From positions 1-61,297 of the forward strand of contig NZ_SDGK01000065.1 in the NCBI RefSeq assembly GCF_004521965.1: a DNA stretch of 61,297 nucleotides, written 5' to 3'. The position numbers were made by a program, and so were the translations under genes. Shown here one piece after another: positions 18,410 to 26,498 of the stretch. Below the pieces are notes generated by a model that did not search any database, was not told the origin of the DNA, and saw nothing but the letters and a program-made list of their open reading frames with translations. This DNA is from Weissella cibaria (lineage in GTDB: Bacteria > Bacillota > Bacilli > Lactobacillales > Lactobacillaceae). How positions within the stretch are numbered: the stretch's first letter is position 1; every line of letters starts with the position of its first letter.

Positions 18410-18447
18410 CCGGAATTCCGGAGCAGGGTTAACTAACGTGTTATAAT
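18410..18447 (+). promoter_or_regulatory. Perfect palindrome and extended -10 promoter before the ClC gene
   Basis: CCGGAATTCCGG (18410-18421) is a perfect 12-base palindrome. It lies about 20 bases before TATAAT (18442-18447), which carries the TGn extension and has no good -35 box. The palindrome occupies the -35 region and may be an operator. Confidence 0.5.
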
Positions 18448-18484
18448 GACTTTTTGTAATTATTGTTGAGATGAGGTATTAACG

Positions 18485-19747
18485 ATGGAACAATCGGAGA
18501 CTTATACTGAACGTCAAAAGATGGGGGTCTTGGCGTTATCTACTGTGGTACTTGGGGTAATTGTGGGACTGAGTTCTATCGTACTAAGTCTATTTTTAGA
18601 TGTGATTGAGCATTTCTTCTTGGGATTTGAGGAGAATACGTTGGTGCCTGTTGCCATTCATGCAGCTGGGACGCAACGCTTGTTGTCAGTCACAATTGGT
18701 GGAATTGTTGCGGCTGGTTTGTGGTTCATCGTCCAAACGAAGATGAAGCCAACGGTAGGAATTAATAAAGCGCTTGAAGGTGAGACAATGCCATTTGGTG
18801 CGTCAATCCTTCACGCTGTTACCCAAGTGTTTTACGTGGCAACTGGTGGCTCGGTTGGACGTGAACTAGCACCACGTGAAATGGGTGCTTTGCTTGCGCA
18901 GCGCTGGGAAATACTATTGGCCAAGTGGCACCTTGATACGTTAACAGCGGACGAACGTCGCTTGTTGATTGCCGCAGCAGCCGGTGCTGGTTTCGCGGGA
19001 ATCTATATTGCGCCGATTACGGGAATGCTGTTTGCGGTGGAAATCCTGCACAAGAATGTGTCGAAACGTTCCGTATCAGTTAGTTTAGGCATGTCATTGA
19101 TTGCAATGCTAGTTGGTGCGTCAATCAAGGGCTTCCACCCCTATTATTTTGTAGCTGATCGGCATTTTGATTTGAAGATGTTGCCATTCGTTATTGTGGT
19201 TGGCCCAATTATGGGAATTGCGGGAGCCTACTTCCGCAAGGCGTTTCAGTGGGCAGGCGGCAAGGCGAAAGCTAAGCAAGTGCAAGTCTTGTGGCAACTA
19301 CCATTAGCTGCCCTTGCAACAGGTGCCGTCGCCTATTTCTTCCCACAGATTATGGGAAATGGGCGTGGCCTAGCCGAATTGGCGATTAATAATGAAAGTA
19401 CAAAGCTAATTGGGATGCTTGCGGTTGGGATGATTTTGAAAGCGGTCATTACGGTCTTCACGCTGAAGGCGGGTGCCTATGGTGGTACGCTGGCGCCATC
19501 AATTGGAATTGGTGGATCATTTGGTGCCATCTTGGGTTTTGCCTACGTGATGATGATGCCAGGCGTATCGATTGATCAAGCGGCAGTTATTGGGGCAACG
19601 GCTTTGTTGTCAGCGTCGCAACAAGCGCCACTGATGGCATTGTTTATGATGTTCGAAGTGACACATATGGATTACTCAGCGCTTTTGCCAATGGGACTAT
19701 CGGTTGTCTTGGCGATTACAACGTCTAAGTTGATTTTGAAAAAATAA
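18485..19747 (+). CDS. ClC family chloride channel or transporter
   Basis: The 420-residue polytopic membrane protein carries the ClC filter motifs: GSVGRELAP with the gating glutamate E127 (GREGP in most members, here GRELAP) and GAYGGTLAPSIGIGGSFGA in the second half. ClC proteins move chloride, or exchange it for protons or fluoride, across the cytoplasmic membrane; bacterial ones often help acid resistance. There is no cytoplasmic CBS domain. It is a single-gene unit between its own promoter and terminator. Confidence 0.9.
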   Translation: MEQSETYTERQKMGVLALSTVVLGVIVGLSSIVLSLFLDVIEHFFLGFEENTLVPVAIHAAGTQRLLSVTIGGIVAAGLWFIVQTKMKPTVGINKALEGETMPFGASILHAVTQVFYVATGGSVGRELAPREMGALLAQRWEILLAKWHLDTLTADERRLLIAAAAGAGFAGIYIAPITGMLFAVEILHKNVSKRSVSVSLGMSLIAMLVGASIKGFHPYYFVADRHFDLKMLPFVIVVGPIMGIAGAYFRKAFQWAGGKAKAKQVQVLWQLPLAALATGAVAYFFPQIMGNGRGLAELAINNESTKLIGMLAVGMILKAVITVFTLKAGAYGGTLAPSIGIGGSFGAILGFAYVMMMPGVSIDQAAVIGATALLSASQQAPLMALFMMFEVTHMDYSALLPMGLSVVLAITTSKLILKK

Positions 19748-19752
19748 CAAGT

Positions 19753-19792
19753 AAACGGAATTGCGTCAAGGGATGATGTAATTCCGTTTTTT
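19753..19792 (+). terminator. Terminator of the ClC gene
   Basis: AAACGGAATT pairs with AATTCCGTTT, followed by a T-run. Confidence 0.88.
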
Positions 19793-19892
19793 GTTACATA
19801 AAACATAATGCTAAGTATTGGAGATAATTTGTACACCCTTAACAATGATATTCGACTGTGATATTTGTCGGCAATTTGCTATCAATGCGATA

Positions 19893-19921
19893 TTACCGTG
19901 GGTCACCGATTTGGCTATACT
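19893..19921 (+). promoter_or_regulatory. Probable promoter
   Basis: TTACCG (19893-19898), a 17-base spacer and TATACT (19916-19921) lie just upstream of the membrane protein at 19949. The -35 box is weak. Confidence 0.4.
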
Positions 19922-19948
19922 CAAATCAAATCGTGGGGAGGATGTTCA

Positions 19949-20449
19949 ATGTTTGCATACCAGGAAAATAAAGTCGGACTCAACAAGTGGGGTGGTCTTA
20001 GACCGCTGGCCCTATTAGTCGGCCAATTTTGGATAAATACCAGTCAAATGCGGGCGACAATGGGAGATGATGGCGTCTTGCGTGAACATCAACGCATGTT
20101 AATCGGATTGGCAATGGTGATGTATATGTCAAGGACCTTATTGCTAGGCCTCATTTTGTGGGGTGTCGTCATGCTTGTGCGACCTCAATGGGAATTGATG
20201 TTCAGTGGCGTCCTGTTATGTAATCAACTTGTGTGGCTGCCATTTGGTGTTGAAAGCGTCGTACTACTGTTGATGCGCCAACAAGAGAGGGTAACGAGTG
20301 TCGAAATCGTATTGTCACTACTGGCAATCGGGTTGTTCGGGTGGCTGACGTGGCAATTGAAAATTTTGCGAACTTGGTGTCAGTTAACGATTATTGCGAT
20401 TCTCATGGCTGTTATTGCCTTTGCGCCAAATGTTCTAAGTTGTACGTAA
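19949..20449 (+). CDS. Predicted membrane protein, unknown function
   Basis: GGGGAGG lies 7 bases before the ATG at 19949, which gives 166 residues; the upstream TTG at 19865 would extend through the promoter. About four hydrophobic segments follow a polar N-terminus that contains QFWINTSQMRATMGDDGVLR. I do not recognise the family. The gene stands alone and ends at a bidirectional terminator shared with pepF. Confidence 0.6.
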   Translation: MFAYQENKVGLNKWGGLRPLALLVGQFWINTSQMRATMGDDGVLREHQRMLIGLAMVMYMSRTLLLGLILWGVVMLVRPQWELMFSGVLLCNQLVWLPFGVESVVLLLMRQQERVTSVEIVLSLLAIGLFGWLTWQLKILRTWCQLTIIAILMAVIAFAPNVLSCT

Positions 20450-20452
20450 ATG

Positions 20453-20486
20453 AAAAAGACTCAGCACAATCGCGCTGAGTCTTTTT
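20453..20486. terminator. Bidirectional terminator between convergent genes
   Basis: AAAAAGACTCAGC pairs with GCTGAGTCTTTTT; the A-run and T-run on the two sides allow termination in both directions, serving the membrane protein gene and pepF. Confidence 0.92.
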
Positions 20487-20494
20487 GGAAATAT

Positions 20495-22300
20495 CTAGAT
20501 AAATTGTTCAGACAACGCCAAGAATTCGTCGATGTCTTTCTTAACCAAATCGGCACCGGCTTGCCAAAAGTCTGACTTTGTCAAATCGACACCTAGGTGC
20601 TTTTGGGCTAATTCTTCGGTTGACATGTTAGCTGTATCCCGTAGCAGAGCAATGTACGCTTCTTCAAAATTAGCTTGCGTTTGAGCCCAAGCGTAAATGC
20701 TTTGGCTGAACAAGTAACCGAATGTGTATGGGAAGTTATAGAATGGCACATCGTCAATGAAGAAGTGCAACTTTGACGCCCAAAAGTGTGGGTGACGCTT
20801 ATCCAAAATACCATCAAAGGCAACTTGTTGGGCGTTATCCATCAGTTCATTCAAACGGGCAGCTGATACGAAGCCGTTAGCGCGTTCTTTATAGAAGTTA
20901 TTCTCGAAGATGAACCGAGCGTGAATGTTCAAGAACATGGCGATTGGGTTAGTCATCTTGGCGTCAAGCAACACGACCTTCTCGGCATCAGTCTTGGCTG
21001 CTTGAACATTAGCATCCGCAATCAGCATTTCGGCAAACGTCGAGGCTGTCTCAGCAACGTTCATTGCATAACCGTCACGCCAAACAGGTAATTCGGTCAA
21101 GACAGAAGAGTGGAAACCGTGCCCAATTTCGTGCGCGATGGTCGCCGCGTCGTTAACCGATCCCGTGAACGTCGTGATAATCCGTGACTCGTGAATATCA
21201 GGCACACTTTCCATCCAAGCGCCAGGCGTCTTACCAGGGCGGTCTTCGGCTTCAATCCATTGATTTTCAAAGGCATGTTGCGCGAAGGCAGCCATTTTTG
21301 GTGAATATTTACCAAAGTTTTTAATCACAAAGGCTGCTGCTTCGTCATACGTCAGGGTAGTTGGCTGATAATCACCTAAGTTGGTAATTGGTGCGACTTG
21401 ATCTTGCCAACCGATTTCATCCAAACCGAGTAAAACTTTCTTACGGTCAAAGTAGGCTTTGAACATGTGCTTGTTATCATCAACCATTTGCCACATGGCA
21501 TCCAATGTGGCACGTGACATGCGGTTCAACTCAAGCGGTTGTTCCAAATGATCAACATACCCATGGGCATGTTGCTCTGTTAGACGTGAACCGGCCAAGT
21601 GATTAATAGTATCAGCGGCCAAGTTTTCGGCCGTCCCCCACATCTTTTCATAATTAGCCATAATGTTCGCCCGAACTGTGTTATCGGGATAACCATCCAG
21701 TTGGTTCAATGCTTGACCGGCTGACAAAGCTTGTTCAGCTCCGTTTTCGTCAGTGTACGTCATGCTTAGACCGGCTGAAATCGTGTCGTAGTGTTCAGAC
21801 CAGGCTTGTAAACCATCTAACCGCAAGTTATTTAGCAATTCCTCTGCGCGGTCGTCGAGCAAACGTGACGCGTCATCGCGTAACTCATTCAAATGGAACG
21901 CCACATCATTAACGCCTGGCAATGTCAGGACCTTCGCAAAAGTGTCGTCGTCAAATGATGTCAACAACTTAGCGAAGGCGTTTAAAGGTGCCTGATAAGC
22001 CACGTCAAGTTGCGACACCTTGGTTTGATATGGGCGATACACAGGATTTGTGTAATCAGCTGAGTATAATGCGTTCACGAATAGGGCAACCGTTCCCAAA
22101 CCAGAACGGATTGTCTGAGCAGCATCAACTAACGCAATAAACTGACCGAAATCAGTATCTGTGAATCGATTGTAGGCGGTAACGTCAGCTGCAAATTGTT
22201 TGATTTGTTCGTCAAGCAACGTGAGCTTGGCAGCAAACTCAGGTGATGTAATACCACCAGGGTAAATAGGGTCAAGATCCCAGTTTAATGAATAGGCCAT
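20495..22300 (-). CDS. pepF: Oligoendopeptidase F family (M3B) metallopeptidase
   Basis: The 601-residue cytoplasmic peptidase carries the M3 zinc motif H390-E391-I-G-H394 in TIAHEIGHGFHSS, with the third ligand expected in NVAETASTFAEM about 25 residues later. It cleaves oligopeptides and contributes to peptide nutrition in lactic acid bacteria. The ATG with its last base at 22300 has AAGGAG 6 bases upstream; the GTG two codons earlier overlaps that site and is not used. It is transcribed alone, towards the previous gene. Confidence 0.92.
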   Translation of the reverse strand: MAYSLNWDLDPIYPGGITSPEFAAKLTLLDEQIKQFAADVTAYNRFTDTDFGQFIALVDAAQTIRSGLGTVALFVNALYSADYTNPVYRPYQTKVSQLDVAYQAPLNAFAKLLTSFDDDTFAKVLTLPGVNDVAFHLNELRDDASRLLDDRAEELLNNLRLDGLQAWSEHYDTISAGLSMTYTDENGAEQALSAGQALNQLDGYPDNTVRANIMANYEKMWGTAENLAADTINHLAGSRLTEQHAHGYVDHLEQPLELNRMSRATLDAMWQMVDDNKHMFKAYFDRKKVLLGLDEIGWQDQVAPITNLGDYQPTTLTYDEAAAFVIKNFGKYSPKMAAFAQHAFENQWIEAEDRPGKTPGAWMESVPDIHESRIITTFTGSVNDAATIAHEIGHGFHSSVLTELPVWRDGYAMNVAETASTFAEMLIADANVQAAKTDAEKVVLLDAKMTNPIAMFLNIHARFIFENNFYKERANGFVSAARLNELMDNAQQVAFDGILDKRHPHFWASKLHFFIDDVPFYNFPYTFGYLFSQSIYAWAQTQANFEEAYIALLRDTANMSTEELAQKHLGVDLTKSDFWQAGADLVKKDIDEFLALSEQFI

Positions 22301-22403
22301 AGGCACTCCTTGTGTTTCTCATTGTTTTCTAATATTTTAGCACACAATCTTGAGTGTTGATGATAATATTGTTGAAAAAGCTATCAAAGTGGGGGATGAA
22401 ATA

Positions 22404-22892
22404 ATGAGGAATGAGATTTATCATCGTGCGTTCGGTGTGTATGGTATCTACTATCGACAGGAACAAGGGTTATTAGTTATTTCGAAAACAAACGGGCCGT
22501 ATGCAAATCGGTTAGATTTACCTGGCGGCAGCATGGCAGAGGGCGAGGGACTTGATGATACGCTTCGCCGTGAATTCGTAGAAGAAACCGGTATGCACCT
22601 GATAAACTATCAGCAACTAGGTATTACTAGTTTTCGATATCCGTGGACCTTTGAAACGTTTACGATGAATAATCATATTGCCGTATTCAATCTGGTTCAG
22701 CAGGTGTATGGTAACGTTGCTGAAAAAGTTCGAGAATTTCCGGGCCAAGATTCAAAGGGGGCACTGTTTGTAAAACTCGCAGATATAACACCAGAAAATT
22801 CGTCGCCCTTGGTACTGAGGGCTAAGAAATTCATCCAAAATAATGAATTCGATTTTGCCGATACAATTTTGCAACAATGGCAAGTACTTTAA
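22404..22892 (+). CDS. Nudix hydrolase
   Basis: The 162-residue protein has a complete Nudix box at residues 42-64: G42, E48, R56-E57, E60-E61 and G63. It should hydrolyse a nucleoside diphosphate linked compound. The ATG at 22404 follows GGGGGA by about 8 bases; a TTG at 22350 would add 18 residues without a ribosome binding site. The substrate cannot be told from the sequence. Confidence 0.85.
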   Translation: MRNEIYHRAFGVYGIYYRQEQGLLVISKTNGPYANRLDLPGGSMAEGEGLDDTLRREFVEETGMHLINYQQLGITSFRYPWTFETFTMNNHIAVFNLVQQVYGNVAEKVREFPGQDSKGALFVKLADITPENSSPLVLRAKKFIQNNEFDFADTILQQWQVL

Positions 22893-23028
22893 GTGGGAGT
22901 TGTTGCGCTGTCAAACCTTTACAAAACCTAAGTGAAACACAGACAGAATAATGACAATTTGCGCGTAAACTGAAGTTACTAAAAACAAGTGGATAAGTAG
23001 CTTGTAGATACCAGTGGGGGACGATGTG

Positions 23029-23220
23029 ATGCGAAAGAGTATGCGTGTGTTTGGTATTTTATTGGTAGCAGTATGGGTGTTAGGGGCGACTGTATCGATT
23101 GCAATGCAAAACGTACAGCGACCAACGCACTCGATGGAGAACTGGCAAACCCAATCGATTTGGGAGCGTGAGCAAGCTTATAGCGATCGCATGGGGGATG
23201 CTTGGTTTAGTCAGAAGTAG
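23029..23220 (+). CDS. Small single-span membrane or secreted protein
   Basis: An ATG at 23029 with GGGGG upstream gives 63 residues. A basic start (MRKSMR) is followed by a hydrophobic segment (VFGILLVAVWVLGATVSIAM) and a polar, glutamine- and tryptophan-rich tail that would lie outside the membrane. The family is not recognised. The left end of the IS605 element lies about 16 bases after the stop. Confidence 0.5.
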   Translation: MRKSMRVFGILLVAVWVLGATVSIAMQNVQRPTHSMENWQTQSIWEREQAYSDRMGDAWFSQK

Positions 23221-23311
23221 CGCACAGTGATTTAACCTGACTAATTAAGACCCGCTAGGGCTATTTTTATGCTCGTTTTTCTATTCAGGGTATTTGTAGT
23301 GAAATGTATAT

Positions 23312-23704
23312 ATGATAAGGAATTTTGATAAAAATAAACACTCGGTGTACTTACTAAATTATCATCTTGTTATGGTGGTAAAGTACCGACGCCAAGTAAT
23401 CGACGGCGACATCTCAAAGCGCTTGTTAGAAATATTCACGTATATTGGTGAAAAATACGGGGTGACGCCGATTGAGTGGAACCATGACATAGACCATGTA
23501 CACGTTCTGTTCAAGGCACAACCTCAAACAGAAATCAGCAAGTTTCTCAATGCGTATAAATCGGCAAGCTCACGCTTGATAAAGAAAGAATATCCGCAAA
23601 TTACACAGAAACTCTGGAAAGAAATGTTTTGGTCTAAATCATACGCACTAATGACATCAGGTGGAGCATCATTATCGGTACTGAAAGAATATATCGAAAA
23701 GTAA
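23312..23704 (+). CDS. tnpA: TnpA, Y1 HUH transposase of the IS605 element
   Basis: The 130-residue protein is the usual size for IS200/IS605 transposases. The HUH motif is H62-V-H64 (DHVHVLF) and the catalytic tyrosine is Y127 in KEYIEK. It cuts and rejoins single-stranded DNA at the fold-back ends, giving peel-and-paste transposition. All key residues are present, so it may be active. The start codon ATG at 23312 has only a weak ribosome binding site. Confidence 0.93.
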   Translation: MIRNFDKNKHSVYLLNYHLVMVVKYRRQVIDGDISKRLLEIFTYIGEKYGVTPIEWNHDIDHVHVLFKAQPQTEISKFLNAYKSASSRLIKKEYPQITQKLWKEMFWSKSYALMTSGGASLSVLKEYIEK

Positions 23705-23742
23705 GGTACAAAACCTCGTAATATGCGAAAGGAGTAATCACC

Positions 23743-24927
23743 ATGCAACAAGCGTTTCGCTTCCGGCTGTATCCAAATCAAGAACAAATGAATAAGTTGC
23801 GTCAAAACATTGGTGGCGCCCGCTTCATGTGGAACGCGCTAGTTGCAGATGAAATGGTGCAATACAAAGCAGACCAAGAGACGCCCTTGCCTGACGGTAA
23901 GCGCCACCCACGACTGACGTATACACAAATCAAGAAGTTGCAAGGCAACGAATGGTTGGCTGGGGTTGATAGTCTAGCCCTTGCAAACGTTCCTCAACAA
24001 TATCGAACGGCGCGCAAGCGCTTCTTTGACTGGTTGAAAAAGCATAATGGGCCACGTGTAGGTATGCCAAAGTTCCACAAGAAATGGTCTGCCAAATGGT
24101 CGTACAGCACTAATAATCAACCTACCAACGCGGATATTCACCACGGTTCAGTGCGCCTTGATGAAAACAATAAGCATGTTGTGCTACCTAAGATTGGAAG
24201 TGTACGGGTGAAAGCTCACCGACAACTAATCGACAACTGGCATATCAGTACAGCCACGATTACAGAAGAAAAGTCTGGCAAGTGGTACATTACTTTGCTT
24301 GTGGAAATCGGTGATGTTGCAGCATGGGATAAGACTGGTTCTATCATTGGTATTGATTTAGGTTTGTCTCGTTTTCTGACGGCCTCTGACGGAGAAATCA
24401 TTGAGCGAGTACGTTTTATCAGGAACGGTGAGCGCAAGCTCACAAAGGCACAACATAAACTGTCTCGGCAACGTGAAGTGGCTAAGAAACTCAGTAAGTC
24501 ACTGGCACAGTCAAAGAATTATCAGAAACAACGTATTGTCGTTGCGAGACTGTACGAGAAAATTAAAAACCAACGAACAGATTTTCTAAACAAGGTATCA
24601 ACCCAACTTGTCAAAAACCACGACGTGATTGGGTACGAGAACCTATCGTCTCGTAACATGCAACAAAACCACAAACTTGCGAAGGCTATCGCTGATGTTG
24701 GCTGGTATTCTTTTGTGCTGAAATTACAGTACAAAGCTAATTGGTACGGCAAACAAACTATTGGTGTTGCCCCTGCTTACACAACGCAAACAGATTATGA
24801 AACCGGCGAAGTCGTCAAAAAGCCACTAGACGTGCGTAAGTATGTCAATTCGCTAGGACACGCGATTGACCGCGACCTAAACGCTTCCCTAAACATTAGG
24901 GATAAGGCACTAGCTACATTGCAGTAG
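23743..24927 (+). CDS. tnpB: TnpB, RNA-guided nuclease of the IS605 element, cysteine-free
   Basis: The 394-residue protein opens with the TnpB pattern (FRFRLYPNQEQ) and keeps the split RuvC site: D205 in GIDLGL, E299 in GYENLS and the Asp pair D376/D378 in DRDLNAS. The zinc finger that normally lies between E and the last D (QTCxxCG and WxCxxCG) is degenerate: the corresponding places read QTDYETG and KYVNSLG, and the whole protein has no cysteine. AAAGGAG lies about 10 bases upstream of the ATG. TnpB enzymes cut the excised donor site with a guide RNA from the right end. Confidence 0.92.
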   Translation: MQQAFRFRLYPNQEQMNKLRQNIGGARFMWNALVADEMVQYKADQETPLPDGKRHPRLTYTQIKKLQGNEWLAGVDSLALANVPQQYRTARKRFFDWLKKHNGPRVGMPKFHKKWSAKWSYSTNNQPTNADIHHGSVRLDENNKHVVLPKIGSVRVKAHRQLIDNWHISTATITEEKSGKWYITLLVEIGDVAAWDKTGSIIGIDLGLSRFLTASDGEIIERVRFIRNGERKLTKAQHKLSRQREVAKKLSKSLAQSKNYQKQRIVVARLYEKIKNQRTDFLNKVSTQLVKNHDVIGYENLSSRNMQQNHKLAKAIADVGWYSFVLKLQYKANWYGKQTIGVAPAYTTQTDYETGEVVKKPLDVRKYVNSLGHAIDRDLNASLNIRDKALATLQ

Positions 24928-25172
24928 CAAACAAAAAAAGTGGCTACCGCAGGGACTACGGGAACCACTCTAAATAGTTAAGTCTAGTTGCGACGCCTGT
25001 GGGTGTCTGATAAAGATAATGCCTCTGCCGTCCTGTATAAGGTCAGGTAAGCAGAAGTTACACAGCAACTTGTGAGAGCTTCGCGGTAACGCAGATATGC
25101 GTAGATTCATCTTGTTTCTAGGAAGCTCCCACTTCAAGCGTAAGCATCGTTAGACGTTAGGGGGTAGTTCAC
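24928..25172 (+). ncRNA. Probable omega RNA / right end of the IS605 element
   Basis: After the tnpB stop, about 245 bases are rich in small inverted repeats: AGTGG with CCACT around 24940-24971, and GAGAGCTT with GAAGCTC around 25073-25126. The last part (AAGCTCCCACTTCAAGCG and onward to TTCAC) resembles IS605 right ends where the omega RNA scaffold is encoded. The guide would be the host sequence starting near 25173. Exact RNA ends cannot be read from sequence. Confidence 0.5.
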
Positions 25173-25174
25173 GC

Positions 25175-25678
25175 TCAAGTTAAATGGCATTTGAGCAAAG
25201 GAATTGATTGATCATCGTCGGCAATCTGTTCAAATACCAGTGTGTCAAATGTCACTGACAAGCCAATTGTTTTAGACATGAGCTCATGGGCCAGCTGGTC
25301 TAACTGTGACTTCGTTTGATTGCGTGCAATCGTAATATGAGGCGTGAAAGGAATATCGCGTCTTTGAAATGGCTCAAAATACGACAATGAATATAAGGCT
25401 TGATGCAATTTCTTTAGGCTGTTTTTTGGATCATCCAAGACGAGCAATAGGTTGTGATAGTCATGATCAGGTAATAAATGTGTTGTGAAAAAAGTGGTTT
25501 CAGGCAATGTTTGAATTATTTCTTGAATATCCGTCAGCATACTTGTTTGCAACTGAGGCAATGGTTGGGGGAATACTAGTGATAGATGAGCTGGAACAAA
25601 ATCAGCTAGAGAGTCGTAATGTGATCGAATAGTGTCCAATTCGGTTGAGTGGGTTGTTAACATAATAGAAACTTGCAT
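25175..25678 (-). CDS. 2'-5' RNA ligase / 2H phosphoesterase family protein
   Basis: The 167-residue protein has the two HxS/T motifs of the 2H family: AHLSLVFP near residue 30 and FTPHITIARN near residue 115. Members ligate or cleave 2',5'-RNA bonds or cyclic phosphodiesters; the substrate is unknown. AAGGAG lies 8 bases before the ATG. Its stop codon lies only two bases from the inferred right end of the IS605 element, so the insertion just spared the reading frame. Confidence 0.8.
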   Translation of the reverse strand: MQVSIMLTTHSTELDTIRSHYDSLADFVPAHLSLVFPQPLPQLQTSMLTDIQEIIQTLPETTFFTTHLLPDHDYHNLLLVLDDPKNSLKKLHQALYSLSYFEPFQRRDIPFTPHITIARNQTKSQLDQLAHELMSKTIGLSVTFDTLVFEQIADDDQSIPLLKCHLT

Positions 25679-25946
25679 CTGAAACGCTCCTTAACTAGTG
25701 CTGGCTTGGAACTTAGAGGGATTAGACTAACGGTCTTAATAGATATGACGATAAATTTTGGGTCGATTATATACAGGACCCTTGAAGGATGTCTACCGCT
25801 TGATAGATATGGGGTAAAAAATTAAAGCCTGAGAAACGCCGCCATAACAAGGATGCAACTTAAATTTGCGCAAAAATAACATTGAATTGCTAGGTGCATC
25901 AATGATGATTTGTCATAATTTAGTTACCAAAAGTTAAGGGGGCAAG

Positions 25947-26362
25947 ATGATGGATATTGTATTTGCACAACAGTTGACGAACCTGCGCAAACAGAGGGGT
26001 TATCGCAGCAACAGTTGGCCGATAAACTCTACATGACACGACAGGCGGTTTCGAAGTGGGAGACTGGAGAGTCTTCACCTGATTTGAATCGTATGCAGGA
26101 AATTGCAGACATTTTGGATGTATCGGTGCAAGTGTTATTATTTGGTACTCAGGTCGAACCGGGTAAAACGTCATTTCGCGATAAAGTGAGTGAATATATG
26201 CAGCAAGATGAGGCCGATAAAGATTGGCATCAAAATCACCGGTGGCGTCAGTGGCAATATAGTCCAATCACAAATGGGTGGGAATTTTTAGCGCGGTATT
26301 ATTGGTTGCTGTTTGCACTGATTGGCATGATAGGTTGGTTCACATTGCAATATTTGAAGTAA
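25947..26362 (+). pseudogene. XRE regulator with C-terminal membrane span, frameshifted
   Basis: AAGGGGG is followed by ATG at 25947 and a start MMDIVFAQQLTNLRKQRG, then the frame runs out. From about 26000 the other frame continues the helix-turn-helix (LSQQQLADKLYMTRQAVSKW) and reaches a stop at 26362 after a C-terminal membrane segment (ARYYWLLFALIGMIGWF). One base appears to be missing at the GGGG run at 25996-25999. The complete protein would be about 138 residues, like membrane-anchored XRE regulators of Lactobacillales. Sequencing error or phase-variable slippage are alternatives. Confidence 0.7.
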
Positions 26363-26498
26363 ATTCTTGTCGAGGCATGATCGAATGGTTATGCCTTTTT
26401 ATTATGATTAACGGGGTATACCTTTTATTTTTCATGTATCTTCCCTATAATGGACAGGTTGCAATTATTTGTTTAATAAATATAGGGAGATTTGCGAA

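Larger units (their letters stand above)
23237..25172 (+). mobile_element. IS200/IS605 family insertion sequence
   Basis: The element of about 1.94 kb carries tnpA and tnpB in the same direction, as in IS605-type elements, and lacks inverted repeats. A small hairpin with a bulged A (AGACCCGCTAGGGCT, 23248-23262) is the likely left-end fold-back. On the left, the flank reads TTTAAC at 23231-23236; the right end finishes in TTCAC at 25168-25172. I infer these as the cleavage sites, so the borders are approximate by several bases. Confidence 0.7.

Noticed and set aside
23743-25172. TnpB and its repeats as a type V CRISPR locus
   Set aside because: There is no repeat array, no cas1/cas2, and tnpA lies next to it, so it is an IS605 element.
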